Shown: one piece after another, positions 36,245-45,337 of the stretch
How positions within the stretch are numbered: position 1 is the first letter of the stretch
How the letters are laid out: each line of letters starts with the position of its first letter
DNA from: Paulinella micropora
Taxonomy: Eukaryota; Cercozoa; Imbricatea; Euglyphida
NCBI GenBank assembly: GCA_009731375.1
Contig: BJOX01000365.1
Span: 499,987-563,986 of the forward strand
Reading direction: 5' to 3'
DNA: 64,000 nt
Program-made: the position numbers and the translations under genes
Notes under the pieces: generated by a model
Database searches by the model: none
The model's input: only the letters and a program-made list of their open reading frames with translations
What the model was told of the DNA's origin: nothing

Positions 36245-36447
36245 CTCTCGCAACCATTTTGCAACAATTACAACCATAAAAACATACACATCCAACTTAA
36301 GAGATAATCTGGAAAAAAAGTGGAGCAGGGACGACACGTAGAAAATGAAAAAATAAGATATCAGCCACCACCTAAACCTCAAACCCCGCGCATTCCAGAG
36401 TGCGCCCGTGCGCAAGTGAGCAAACACTTTCGTTGCTCATAAACAGA

Positions 36448-36957
36448 ATGAGTGAGAACCTAGTAAGTAGGGAAGACAGAACGATTGAAGAATGGATTGA
36501 GATTTTTGAAACCGAAAGGAGGGGGAGGGATAAACTTAACAAGTTTAAGATAATATGTGAAGAAAGAGTAGCCAAAGCAAATAAAGAAATAGAATTATTA
36601 AAGGAGAAAATCAAACCAGACCTAACCAAAATGAGAGCCATTGACATCATGATTGAAAGATTGGATAACGAAAAGAATAATGTTGAGGAAGATAGGCAAT
36701 ATGATAGGAACAGAAAGAATGAATTGAAGAGAATTGAAAAAGAAAGAAAGTTATTCAAAGAGTGGAGGAGGGAGCATAGGAGCGAGTTTAGCAAAGTTGT
36801 CCAAGATAGAATTCTTAGAGGGATTGAAAACGAAAAACTTACTTTCAATCAATCCTACATTAGATTTTCAACATATATCCCAGTCCAAGTTAAATCAGAA
36901 AATAGTCTGATGAATGAGCATGATGGAAATATGTATAGATGTATGAGAGGAGATTAG
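36448..36957 (+). CDS. Coiled-coil protein of unknown function
   Basis: 169 residues from the ATG at 36448; the frame is open from 36400 but without an earlier ATG. Highly charged, with heptad-like Lys/Glu-rich helices through most of the length and a short non-helical C-terminus ('YIPVQVKSEN'). It is the first gene inside the left TIR and points toward the recombinase. No family recognised. Confidence 0.6.
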   Translation: MSENLVSREDRTIEEWIEIFETERRGRDKLNKFKIICEERVAKANKEIELLKEKIKPDLTKMRAIDIMIERLDNEKNNVEEDRQYDRNRKNELKRIEKERKLFKEWRREHRSEFSKVVQDRILRGIENEKLTFNQSYIRFSTYIPVQVKSENSLMNEHDGNMYRCMRGD

Positions 36958-37106
36958 AGTAGCCTTGTTTATGTTGTGCATCTGCCTACCTGCTCACTTC
37001 TCCTTAAGCAACACGATAGACAACAAACAATGCTTCAACCCTTCTCATTATTAGTTTATTTATAAAAAGCACAGATTAGTTTATTGATTAGAACGGCTTA
37101 AAGGCA

Positions 37107-37148
37107 CTACCCACACATGTTTTTTTGTGCTTTTTGATGTGTGGGTAG
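37107..37148. promoter_or_regulatory. 12-bp perfect hairpin immediately upstream of an ORF
   Basis: CTACCCACACAT (37107-37118) and ATGTGTGGGTAG (37137-37148) are exact inverted copies with an 18-nt T-rich loop. The ATG of the next gene is at 37152, 4 bp downstream. Possible operator or mRNA leader structure. Confidence 0.5.
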
Positions 37149-37151
37149 GTC

Positions 37152-37673
37152 ATGTCGGAAGAATTGGTGCGGATGTTCAGGGAGGCCAATATCTCCGAAG
37201 TGGATGGGAAGACTATCATCACGTTGGACGGCAAGAGAACTCCAGCCCCTTCTGCTACCGCCCCTTCTGCTTCTGATCCTCCCGCTTCTGATCATCCCGC
37301 TTCTGATCCTCCCACTGATCAAGAAGAGGATGAAGATAATGAGGACACTCCCCCGCAAGGGTGGCACACATATGATACTCTGGAAGAAGGATATGCTCAG
37401 GGAAGAAACATACGTGTCAGAGTGTCAAAGGAATTCCTCAAAGCGACAAAATTGGCGGGGTCTTTTTACAACAAGTCTACGATCCGAGAAGCAGGGAGAG
37501 AATTTTTTTTTTATAAAACAGCAGTATGGGATACTAATATTCAAAACCCAAAGCACACAAAGAATTTTCTTGTCTCCGTCAATGGCGAAGTATTTGTTTA
37601 CAACTCAGTGACTGCAGTTGCGAAATTGGGAGATAGAACTCTCAATATTAATTGGATGATACCTCTGGAGTGA
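37152..37673 (+). CDS. Hypothetical protein with acidic Pro/Ser/Asp repeat linker
   Basis: 173 residues: a short N-terminal helix, a low-complexity linker with repeated 'ASDPP/ASDHP' units (about residues 32-60), an acidic patch, and a C-terminal beta-rich domain of about 100 residues ('IRVRVSKEFLKATK...'). The 12-bp hairpin precedes its start. It sits in tandem between the coiled-coil gene and the recombinase. No homologue recognised. Confidence 0.6.
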   Translation: MSEELVRMFREANISEVDGKTIITLDGKRTPAPSATAPSASDPPASDHPASDPPTDQEEDEDNEDTPPQGWHTYDTLEEGYAQGRNIRVRVSKEFLKATKLAGSFYNKSTIREAGREFFFYKTAVWDTNIQNPKHTKNFLVSVNGEVFVYNSVTAVAKLGDRTLNINWMIPLE

Positions 37674-37823
37674 CTTTTTACAATCAACTGATTTATTAAA
37701 GTATGTTTCTTACTAATTGATTGTTGTTTAAAGTATTCTTAAATCCGGTGTGAACATTGAATTCATTAATAAAAACAATTTATGACTTAGAAAAATATAG
37801 ACTTGTTGTATATACACTTTGTC

Positions 37824-39131
37824 ATGTGGAGTGAGAAGGATAGAAAGTTTGTTAGGCAGTTAAAAGTAGCAGACACTGATCATAAAATTTATAATGTTGT
37901 GTCTGACTTTTTTGAAATTAATGCTAAGCCGTCAATGGCTTTTCATAAAGCCATAATTATGTTATTTAGTAATCAAACAACTGAGAAAGAAGCACTTGAA
38001 GCATTAAAAGTTATTTACCCCAAGTATGTCTTAATATATCCGAATTTGCAATCAAGACGACAACGAATATCTGAAGTTAGAATGAAGGCAATTAAACCAA
38101 ATCAAAGTGAAAAAGTTTATGAAATGTCTAAACTAGATAAATACTTCAATTTGAACGAAGATGAAAGAATTGAAATCGTAGAAGGATACAAGAAAGATGT
38201 GAAGCAAAAGAATGAAGAAAAAATACAAATAGATGTGCGGGATGTGATGGCGAAAATGAACGATATGATTATGAGCAATGATGTGTATTTGAAACTGCTT
38301 GCATTAATGATAGCAACTGGTGCCCGCCCTGTAGAGATATTTGATAAAAATACATATGAACTGGTGCCCGATAAGCCGAGTTGGTTAAGAGTGAATAATC
38401 TAGCGAAGAAGCGAGAGGGACAAGAAAAGAATTGGACAGAAAGGCCAGTTATTCTTTTTACTCCCGCTTTTGTAATTGAAAAGGTAAATTCAATTAGAAA
38501 CTATTTTAGAAAAAAGAAAGCGGTTATCATTAACAAAGAAGGGGTGCTTGATAAACAAAAGAACAATGAATTGAACAAACGAATAATTAAAATCTTTCCG
38601 TGGCTGGCGGATTATAAACAAAGGTCTTCAATGCTGAGAAAGTTGTATGCAAGTTTATCTTATTCCAATTTTGCCAATCCAAAGTTGGAGAACTATAACA
38701 CATGGGTAAGCAATGTGCTGGGGCACGGCGATATGATGACAAGTTTTTCGTATTCGTGGGTAAATGTGGCCGACCCTGAGGAGATTAAAGCAGAAGGGAT
38801 TAAAACAGAACTTGAAGAGTTAAGAAGAAAGATAGATTTATATCTGAATTTAACTAATGTTAGCGAAAACGGAGAAGAAGAAAGCAAATATGAACCATTA
38901 GGAAAGAGAGCGAGCCGTGCAGATAAACTTGAATTATTGGAAAAAATATGGAACGATTACGAAGGGCAAATAACAAATACTAAACTACGACAATTAAGCG
39001 GGATAGGAGCAGTGCTCGTCAATGAGTTTGTAAAGCAGAAGAAGGAAAAGCCAGAAGAAGGAAAACAACCAGAAGAAGTGAAGCAACCAGTGCGGAGAAG
39101 TGCGAGAATTAAAAAGAAGGCTAATACTTAA
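37824..39131 (+). CDS. Tyrosine recombinase (integrase / possible telomere resolvase)
   Basis: 435 residues from ATG 37824. The catalytic domain shows the tyrosine-recombinase set in order: Arg168 in 'IATGARPVEIF', Lys195/196 in 'NNLAKKREG', Arg272 in 'MLRKLYASLSY', His301 in 'VLGHGDMMT' and Tyr310 nine residues on in 'FSYSWV'. The N-terminal half is a helical arm domain; the C-terminus has a KEKPEE repeat and a basic tail. The box around Arg272 lacks the usual HxxR histidine. 'RKLYA' together with the terminal palindromes makes a protelomerase-like role worth testing; ordinary integration is the default. The 3' end overlaps the next, convergent gene by 11 bp. Confidence 0.88.
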   Translation: MWSEKDRKFVRQLKVADTDHKIYNVVSDFFEINAKPSMAFHKAIIMLFSNQTTEKEALEALKVIYPKYVLIYPNLQSRRQRISEVRMKAIKPNQSEKVYEMSKLDKYFNLNEDERIEIVEGYKKDVKQKNEEKIQIDVRDVMAKMNDMIMSNDVYLKLLALMIATGARPVEIFDKNTYELVPDKPSWLRVNNLAKKREGQEKNWTERPVILFTPAFVIEKVNSIRNYFRKKKAVIINKEGVLDKQKNNELNKRIIKIFPWLADYKQRSSMLRKLYASLSYSNFANPKLENYNTWVSNVLGHGDMMTSFSYSWVNVADPEEIKAEGIKTELEELRRKIDLYLNLTNVSENGEEESKYEPLGKRASRADKLELLEKIWNDYEGQITNTKLRQLSGIGAVLVNEFVKQKKEKPEEGKQPEEVKQPVRRSARIKKKANT

Positions 39132-39393
39132 CCACAATCAATGGGGGCACTCTGTATTGCTTCCTGTATTTACTCTCCCACCTGAAACATGCAACGGAGC
39201 ATATGGTGAACCATTCTATGTAATCCACACTATCAACATTTACGGCGATTATAGGCGGATGTGATTGAAATGTGGGTGCCAGTCCGCATATATCACAAGT
39301 CCCTTTGTTGATATTTTTTATGTTTTCCAAATAGACAAAGGTTTTAATGTGGCCAACGATATCCGCGGGCAATTCTTTAATAATAACTGACAT
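39121..39393 (-). CDS. Small Cys-containing protein, F-box-like N-terminus
   Basis: 90 residues. The N-terminus 'LPADIVGHIKTFVYLENI' resembles the first helices of an F-box. Downstream are 'CDICG' and 'CSVACF', possible zinc ligands separated by about 35 residues. It overlaps the recombinase tail and its upstream region (TTATATAAAAC before ATG) is shared with the divergent 39451 gene. Role unknown; an F-box could recruit host SCF ubiquitin ligase. Confidence 0.5.
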   Translation of the reverse strand: MSVIIKELPADIVGHIKTFVYLENIKNINKGTCDICGLAPTFQSHPPIIAVNVDSVDYIEWFTICSVACFRWESKYRKQYRVPPLIVVKY

Positions 39394-39450
39394 GTTTTAT
39401 ATAATAAAGTCTATTTTTGAAAAAAAAAAGACTTACATATAAAATATAAA

Positions 39451-40668
39451 ATGAATTTGTTTGGTCAAAGCACGAATACACCATCGTCATCATCTACATC
39501 GTCATCATCTTCTTTATCAATAGATAATATTAAAGACGCTTTACCAACAACGGCCTTCGGAGAATTGCGAACGGCTACTCTGTCGCCAGTTTTACAAAAT
39601 GTATTTACATATGGCATTAATACTCGTTTCTTTGACAAAACAGAAACCAACGGCGGGGTGGTATCAACTGCTAATTCAATGGCGGTTTTGACTACATCGG
39701 CCTCAGGTAATTCAACCGCACAGATTACGACTATTGAAAGAGCAAAATATAGAAGTGGCATGGGCTTGGTTGCTAGATTCTCCGCATTGTTTCCGTCATC
39801 TACCACCGCGACTACTTTTAATTGCGATATTGGCATAGGCACACCAGCAGATAATTTATGTTTTAGACAATCAAACTCGGGAATGTCCGTTGTGAGAACG
39901 GCGGGGAGTGTTGAAAATGTAGTTAGTCAATATGCGTGGAATGTTGATAAATGTGATAATACGGGAAACTTGCCCGCGATTGATTTTACCAAATTGAATG
40001 TGTTTGAAATCGTTGTTCAATATCTGGGTAGCGGTCAGATTACATTTAAAATAGAAAACCCGCGCACTGGACGAATGGAAGTAATCCATGCTATTAAATA
40101 CGCGAGCACTGCTACTACTCCATCATTGGATCAGGCTGCATTTGCTATTTATGCGAAGGCATATTCGTCAAGTCTGGCATCCGTTGTAATGAAAACGGCG
40201 AGTATGTTTTTAGCAGTTGAGGGAAATATTGATAGGACTATTGCTATAACTAATTCGTATGACAATGTCAAAACTATAGGAGCAACTGAAAATGCCATAT
40301 TTACCATTAGAAACCGCGCCACATTCAACAGCAAAACGAATTACAACATAATCTACTTTGAGAATTTGTGTATTAGCAATTCTGATACTAAAACATGTAT
40401 TGCGAGAATTATTCTTAATACCACATTAGGAGGAACACCTTCTTATTCAAATTACGATACAAACACATCGTTAGCAGAGGTTGATACGGCGGGGACAACA
40501 AGAACGGGTGGAAGTGTGATATTTACATATGTGTTGTCTGGTGGCTCATCTATATATATTGATTTGTCTCAATATGATATCAAGATAGGGTCAGGTAAGA
40601 CATTTACTATATCCTCACAAAATACAAGCGGTGGAACGGCGCATTTACGCTTCATTGAACTGGATTGA
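39451..40668 (+). CDS. Putative structural (fibre/spike-like) beta-rich protein
   Basis: 405 residues. It begins 'MNLFGQS', then a Ser/Thr run, then a long Thr/Ser/Asn/Gly/Ala-rich beta region without Cys clusters or enzymatic motifs. The composition and the short N-terminal motif, shared with the 53414 protein ('MNIFGRS'), suggest a virion surface protein attached by its N-terminus. An imperfect AAGTCT/AGACTT inverted repeat with A/T runs lies in the promoter region. Confidence 0.6.
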   Translation: MNLFGQSTNTPSSSSTSSSSSLSIDNIKDALPTTAFGELRTATLSPVLQNVFTYGINTRFFDKTETNGGVVSTANSMAVLTTSASGNSTAQITTIERAKYRSGMGLVARFSALFPSSTTATTFNCDIGIGTPADNLCFRQSNSGMSVVRTAGSVENVVSQYAWNVDKCDNTGNLPAIDFTKLNVFEIVVQYLGSGQITFKIENPRTGRMEVIHAIKYASTATTPSLDQAAFAIYAKAYSSSLASVVMKTASMFLAVEGNIDRTIAITNSYDNVKTIGATENAIFTIRNRATFNSKTNYNIIYFENLCISNSDTKTCIARIILNTTLGGTPSYSNYDTNTSLAEVDTAGTTRTGGSVIFTYVLSGGSSIYIDLSQYDIKIGSGKTFTISSQNTSGGTAHLRFIELD

Positions 40669-40701
40669 AGATCAGATTTAAACAAAAAAAAATACACACT
40701 T

Positions 40702-40929
40702 TCAAAAATAAAGGCTTTCAAACTTTTTTTCTATCTCTACTGCTAGATTGTTAATATTTGTTTTTTTTGTCATTTCCTCAACAATTGGTGCATGGTATTT
40801 CCTTAAATACCGATAAAACTGATCCATATTAGTCCCGCACGGGATTATATCTTTTTTTTGTTTCAAACGGCACTCGTTGACAGCCGTTATCAACTTAAAC
40901 AATTTATCTATATTGTCCAAAAATATCAT
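40702..40929 (-). CDS. Small hypothetical protein
   Basis: 75 residues, helical, basic in the middle, with a 'FYRYLRKYHAPIVEEM' segment. TTATTATAT lies directly before its ATG, like other genes of this element. It is the downstream-most gene of the minus-strand capsid block. Not recognised. Confidence 0.5.
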   Translation of the reverse strand: MIFLDNIDKLFKLITAVNECRLKQKKDIIPCGTNMDQFYRYLRKYHAPIVEEMTKKTNINNLAVEIEKKFESLYF

Positions 40930-40975
40930 ATATAATAAGGGAAATTATAGTCCAAATGTAAATAAACCGATAGGA

Positions 40976-41773
40976 TTAAGCATGATAGACTTTGAGAAGA
41001 ATTGAAACTTCAAAATTGACAGGACATTCAAGCACTTCACCGCCCGCATTTCTAATTACAATATCAATAGACCTTAAACTTTTTGTTGTATTAAATGGCA
41101 CATAATCGGCGACATCATTAGAACTCTCAAAGTAGCACTGGACTCCATACGGCTTATCTAAGTTACATTTACCGACCACGGAGAAATTACCATTTGCTTC
41201 AACTAAACCAGACTGATTTAAAGCACGGCTATGGACATAAACGGCCGTTTCACCGATTAGATTGACTATAGATTGCATGGTGCTACTCGCCGCCGCCGAG
41301 ATATCGGCAGTTAGTCCTATCTTATCGCTAATCGTGCTGTTATCGTAATCAAAAGCATATGTATCACCAGTGAAAGCAAAATTCAATTTATTAACGGAGT
41401 TCAAAGTTATAACTACGGAGTTAGGGGTAATTGCTGAATTAATCGCAGTTTGAAGAGCGGTAATAAATGTATCAATGGTGTATTGATTTGCTGTTACGAT
41501 TGCCGTTTTTGTAGCCGATCCAGTTGTTTTAATCAATGTGAGAGTGTTGGCATAACTCGGTATGTTTGGGAAAACATTTGGGATAGAGATACTTTTAACG
41601 ACATAAGCACTGATTATATCAATATTACGACCAGTTGCTGGTAAATCAACGACGAAACGGCCATTGTGAGTAGAAGCGGATTTGGATTCTGTTTTATCAC
41701 TTGAGGAGACACGAAGGAGGAAATTTTTTTTTGTTCGCTTCTCGTCTTCAAGATTAGAGATTGTAAATGACAT
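40976..41773 (-). CDS. Minor capsid (penton-type) protein
   Basis: 265 residues, beta-rich. Near the N-terminus is 'LLRVSSSDKTES...GRFVVDLPATGRNIDIISAYVVKSISIPNVFPNI'. This 'SSxD...F.V.L...I.....V.SISIPN..xNI' pattern is typical of PLV and virophage minor capsid/penton proteins, which fold as a single jelly roll and fill the icosahedral vertices. It lies directly downstream of the major capsid gene, the usual PLV pairing. Confidence 0.82.
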   Translation of the reverse strand: MSFTISNLEDEKRTKKNFLLRVSSSDKTESKSASTHNGRFVVDLPATGRNIDIISAYVVKSISIPNVFPNIPSYANTLTLIKTTGSATKTAIVTANQYTIDTFITALQTAINSAITPNSVVITLNSVNKLNFAFTGDTYAFDYDNSTISDKIGLTADISAAASSTMQSIVNLIGETAVYVHSRALNQSGLVEANGNFSVVGKCNLDKPYGVQCYFESSNDVADYVPFNTTKSLRSIDIVIRNAGGEVLECPVNFEVSILLKVYHA

Positions 41774-41815
41774 TGCTATATTATAAATGATATATTATTT
41801 TAATTTTTAATTTTT

Positions 41816-43249
41816 TTATTGTTTTACAACGCATCTGCTAGGATAGATAGACGCAACTTTGACATATTTCAACCAAACAGTGATGGTGCGATTTTCATTA
41901 TAATCAGAAGCATAACGAAGAGTGACTTCCGCAGTTCGTGAGTTATTAACCGCAATACCAGACGCTCCAATGTGTGGCGACTGATTGAGTGTCTGGATAA
42001 TGGTAGCAAATCCTGAGTTAGATGTAAGTCCTGTTTTATCCCCAGTAGAATAATAACTACGAAAGTTTTCAAGAGAAACAGACGAAGACATGTAAGCATC
42101 ACGAATACCCATAGTCGCTTGGAGATTATTAATATACAATTCGGCACATCCTCGTCGAACGGCTTCCAGAGAATCAGCAACTCCAAGTTCCATCTTTTGT
42201 TGCGGGGCATACCAATCACCAATACGACACTGATATTGTCTGTAAGGCATTTGAGTAGTTCCCAAGTTGTCAATATTAGCATTTTCGGGGAGCACATTTT
42301 GTGTGACGATATACAAGCACTGAGCACGAGCAACGGCTTTATTCACTTGGAGATTAAAATCATCGGAGACCCCCGGATTTGCCTTTTGGTTATAATATGT
42401 TTCATAAGTGTATGGAAGACCATCCTTACTTCCCATTTGTTCCAAAATATTTCTCTGGACGGCGGGAGCGAGAGAGAATGTCTCCAACATAACAACTGGA
42501 TTTGATACGCTGTATTTCAAATTAGTAGTAGTAAATACAGTCGGAATAGAAGAAGTTTTCCCATCACCACTCCCAATGATAGTCAACGCTTCATTTACTG
42601 GTGCAAATGTCAAACGAAGTCTCATACCACTAATCAGAGAAGGAGGAATGAGAGTTTCGTCATTAAACACTCCCGAGAAGTAATGAAGAGGAATACAAAC
42701 CCTCAATAAATTACCAGTCGCAACACTACCAGCAGTGGGGACATTAAGTGCAAAATCAGTAACCGAAGGGTCAGAAGCATTAACATTAACACTGACTGGT
42801 TCTCGTTGTCCCACCATCTGTGCCTGTCGGCGGTAATCAAAAGGATAATGCCAAAGGAGAATATTTCGCACCATCTTGTTCAAATCTTCAATTCGTTCAA
42901 GTTCGCTACCATCCTTGCTTTCCAACAAAAATCTTTCAAAAATAGCGGTAGCGGGAGTGTTCTGGAAACCAAGAGCACAAGCAACATTATCTTTCCCATC
43001 AGTGGCCACCAATCCTTCGGCCATAATTTCAAATGACAAATAGCAATTCTTCCCATAAACAAAATCAGTGCTTGCCTGTAATGTAAAAATCATTTCAGTT
43101 CCAGAATCACTGGCATACTTTTGCTGATCGGCGAAGTTCTTCTTAAAGATACTTCCCTGTTCAGAGAGCGCCAGACTTGCTGGCAACTCATATCTGAGGT
43201 TGTTGAGGGTCATCAACTCCTCAGTAACTTCAATCTCCTTTTTTTCCAT
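41816..43249 (-). CDS. MCP: Major capsid protein (double jelly roll)
   Basis: 477 residues, close to the usual PLV length. Diagnostic segments are an N-terminal 'IFTLQASTDFVYGKNCYLSFEI' strand region, a mid-protein 'RVCIPLHYFSGVFNDETLIPPSLISGMRLRL' loop/strand block shared by PLV capsids, and 'VMLETFSLAPAVQRNIL'. The trimer of two-jelly-roll subunits would form the hexagonal capsomers. It is followed by the penton gene and preceded by two small ORFs and the packaging ATPase on the same strand. Confidence 0.9.
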   Translation of the reverse strand: MEKKEIEVTEELMTLNNLRYELPASLALSEQGSIFKKNFADQQKYASDSGTEMIFTLQASTDFVYGKNCYLSFEIMAEGLVATDGKDNVACALGFQNTPATAIFERFLLESKDGSELERIEDLNKMVRNILLWHYPFDYRRQAQMVGQREPVSVNVNASDPSVTDFALNVPTAGSVATGNLLRVCIPLHYFSGVFNDETLIPPSLISGMRLRLTFAPVNEALTIIGSGDGKTSSIPTVFTTTNLKYSVSNPVVMLETFSLAPAVQRNILEQMGSKDGLPYTYETYYNQKANPGVSDDFNLQVNKAVARAQCLYIVTQNVLPENANIDNLGTTQMPYRQYQCRIGDWYAPQQKMELGVADSLEAVRRGCAELYINNLQATMGIRDAYMSSSVSLENFRSYYSTGDKTGLTSNSGFATIIQTLNQSPHIGASGIAVNNSRTAEVTLRYASDYNENRTITVWLKYVKVASIYPSRCVVKQ

Positions 43250-43328
43250 TTTTTTTTGTGGTTGTGGGATTGTAAATTCGCAATACTACTATACTAAAAA
43301 AATAATAATAGAAATTAAAAATAATTAT

Positions 43329-43727
43329 TTATTCACCTGAAACGGATTGTTTAATAAAATCAACTGAATTTTGTATATTGTCAAGTCTCGCATCTTGTGG
43401 TGAAGTCAATTGAAACTCTCTTGCCTCAGCATTCTCAACTGCTTTCTTTAAATAAGCCAAACTGCTAACAGCAGTGTCCAAATCAACAACATCCGCATTT
43501 TCTTTTTTATCAGAAATGTCTGTTAATGTGTTTTGAATAGTGCTCTTCTCATACGGGACTAAATCGCCAAATTCGGTCAATGGTTGATTAACTAATGGGG
43601 CACCATGACTACTCCACAATTCAAACTGGTTTAGTTGAAACCCATCACTTTTCGGTCGGTTTGCTTCGTTAAGTTTGTTGATAAAGCCAATCGGCAAACG
43701 ATGTAAAGCACTTGAGTTTTTAATCAT
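43329..43727 (-). CDS. Hypothetical protein, possible virion component
   Basis: 132 residues with an N-terminal 'LHRLPIGFINKLNEA' amphipathic stretch and a helical C-terminal half. TTATATA lies just upstream of the ATG. Its place between MCP and the ATPase cluster suggests a capsid-associated role (inference only). Confidence 0.5.
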   Translation of the reverse strand: MIKNSSALHRLPIGFINKLNEANRPKSDGFQLNQFELWSSHGAPLVNQPLTEFGDLVPYEKSTIQNTLTDISDKKENADVVDLDTAVSSLAYLKKAVENAEAREFQLTSPQDARLDNIQNSVDFIKQSVSGE

Positions 43728-43783
43728 TATATAAATGTAAGTTGATTTTTTTCTAATTTAAATCAACTTTAAAATATATTTTA

Positions 43784-44362
43784 TCAATTACCATTAATTA
43801 TTTTTTTCATAATTTGTAAATTCTGGTGTGTAATTCTTTCCTCTTTCATTTTCTTTAAATCCGCTATGGCTTGATTTACATCAACATCATTAGTTTCAGT
43901 AACATCCTTAGGTGGTGGCGGAGTTTCCTTAGAAGCATCCTCCATTGCTTCTATCTTACTCGCTGGTGTTGTGGTAGTGTGTTTCTGCACAGCAACAGGA
44001 GTTGGATTGACAGATTTGGGTAAAGATTGTTCAATCTTAAGTGCTGGAGACATCTCAATAGGTTTGGCATTTGGTTTAGGCAATGAAGTACTTGCCGTTT
44101 CTATGTCTGGTACTTTTCTTTTTAATGCTTCATCTGGCATTTGGTCTAGTTGCTGTTCATTGGTCTTACTCCTCTTGCTTACTTTTGGTTTTAATTGACA
44201 CTTAATCTTGCCACTCTTAATATCCGCTTCTATCGTCTTTACTGCTAAGTATTCGGGCGATCCCTTACGAATTGTTACGAATTTTCCTTGCGCATTTTGT
44301 TTATACCAAATAGCGATTGCTTGTTGATAGCAAGTCTTGTATAATTTAGTTGATTCCGTCAT
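43784..44362 (-). CDS. Hypothetical basic/Pro-rich protein of the morphogenesis cluster
   Basis: 192 residues. The N-terminal 45 residues look folded and basic ('YKTCYQQAIAIWYKQ'). The middle is Lys/Pro/Ser-rich and probably disordered. A helical end follows ('QAIADLKKMKEER'). Could bind DNA or act as scaffold. TATATTAT motif before the start. Confidence 0.5.
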   Translation of the reverse strand: MTESTKLYKTCYQQAIAIWYKQNAQGKFVTIRKGSPEYLAVKTIEADIKSGKIKCQLKPKVSKRSKTNEQQLDQMPDEALKRKVPDIETASTSLPKPNAKPIEMSPALKIEQSLPKSVNPTPVAVQKHTTTTPASKIEAMEDASKETPPPPKDVTETNDVDVNQAIADLKKMKEERITHQNLQIMKKIINGN

Positions 44363-44406
44363 GTTATATATTATGGCGAAAAAAAACCATTTAATTTAAT
44401 TAGTTT

Positions 44407-45309
44407 TTATAAATTAGTCATATCTCTATCCTTATTTAATCGTAATATAGTAGAGAAATTCTTTCTAAACTGGGTTGTTCTATCACTGGCAGTGTTGTTA
44501 ATTGCTAGAAATGTATAAGGTTCTGCCGTAGCATATTTAACCATATTGTAAAATTCTTTTTTGGTGAGAAAAGGACTTTCATATTCATCTGCCAGTCTGT
44601 CAAGTTCGCTTCTCCTTACTCCATTAAAAATAATCATCCAATGGCAATTAATTCTTATTCTTCGCGGGAGTTGTGTATAACTCTGAGTTGCTACCCAGAC
44701 TGACACCTTAGCATGTGTTGAAGCGAAAAACAACTCGGTAAGCACTTCTGATTTGAGAAAGGTTTTACTCTGTGCTATGTCATCCAATAACAATAATATC
44801 TTTGGTGCCTTCTTAAACCCTTTAGTTTTAATCAGTTCTTTTTGTTTAGTTAATATTTCGCGCATTAGTTCTGGGCGGTCTTCTTTGATTATGTCTTCTT
44901 TTTTTAACTTGAGAGTGTCCTCCAAAATCGGGCATGGACTTAAGCAAAAGACGACTATTCTATCATAAAATCCTTTCAACATGTTCTTTTTGGCGAGTAG
45001 ATTACAAATCATAACTGATTTACCCCCGCCAGTGCTGGCACATATAACCATAGTCCCCATTGCTGGCAATATTCCTTCTTTTTGAATAGGGAGCAATTCA
45101 ACACTATCTCTTTGTGTTTTAATTGGTTGTATTTCCAAGTCATTGTGAAATTTGGGCGGTTTTTTGCTATCTAACTCTGTTATTACTGGCCTGTCAATAG
45201 TAAATTCCTCGTGTGCTTTTTCTATATTGGTTTTCTCCAAACTCTGCTTCAAAAGTGTTTTTCGTGGCAACTTGTTTGCTATTAATCCTCTACGTATAGA
45301 CCTCGGCAT
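44407..45309 (-). CDS. FtsK/HerA-family (A32-like) genome-packaging ATPase
   Basis: 300 residues. Walker A 'ASTGGGKS' (residues 91-98), Walker B 'LLLLDD' (172-177) and the sensor 'ATQS' (207-210) followed by 'YTQLPRRIR' match the viral A32-like packaging ATPases, which pump DNA into preformed capsids. The N-terminal 80 residues are basic. A 17-bp inverted repeat (45313-45329) lies 4 bp before the ATG. Confidence 0.9.
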   Translation of the reverse strand: MPRSIRRGLIANKLPRKTLLKQSLEKTNIEKAHEEFTIDRPVITELDSKKPPKFHNDLEIQPIKTQRDSVELLPIQKEGILPAMGTMVICASTGGGKSVMICNLLAKKNMLKGFYDRIVVFCLSPCPILEDTLKLKKEDIIKEDRPELMREILTKQKELIKTKGFKKAPKILLLLDDIAQSKTFLKSEVLTELFFASTHAKVSVWVATQSYTQLPRRIRINCHWMIIFNGVRRSELDRLADEYESPFLTKKEFYNMVKYATAEPYTFLAINNTASDRTTQFRKNFSTILRLNKDRDMTNL

Positions 45310-45312
45310 CTA

Positions 45313-45329
45313 ATCTTATATTATAAGAT
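45313..45329. promoter_or_regulatory. 17-bp inverted repeat ATCTTATATTATAAGAT, copy 1
   Basis: Palindromic except for the central base, with a TATA-like core. It is 4 bp upstream of the ATPase ATG and just after the stop of the upstream gene. Identical or reverse-complement copies occur at 48483 and 53379, always at gene starts. Confidence 0.65.
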
Positions 45330-45337
45330 ATACTATA

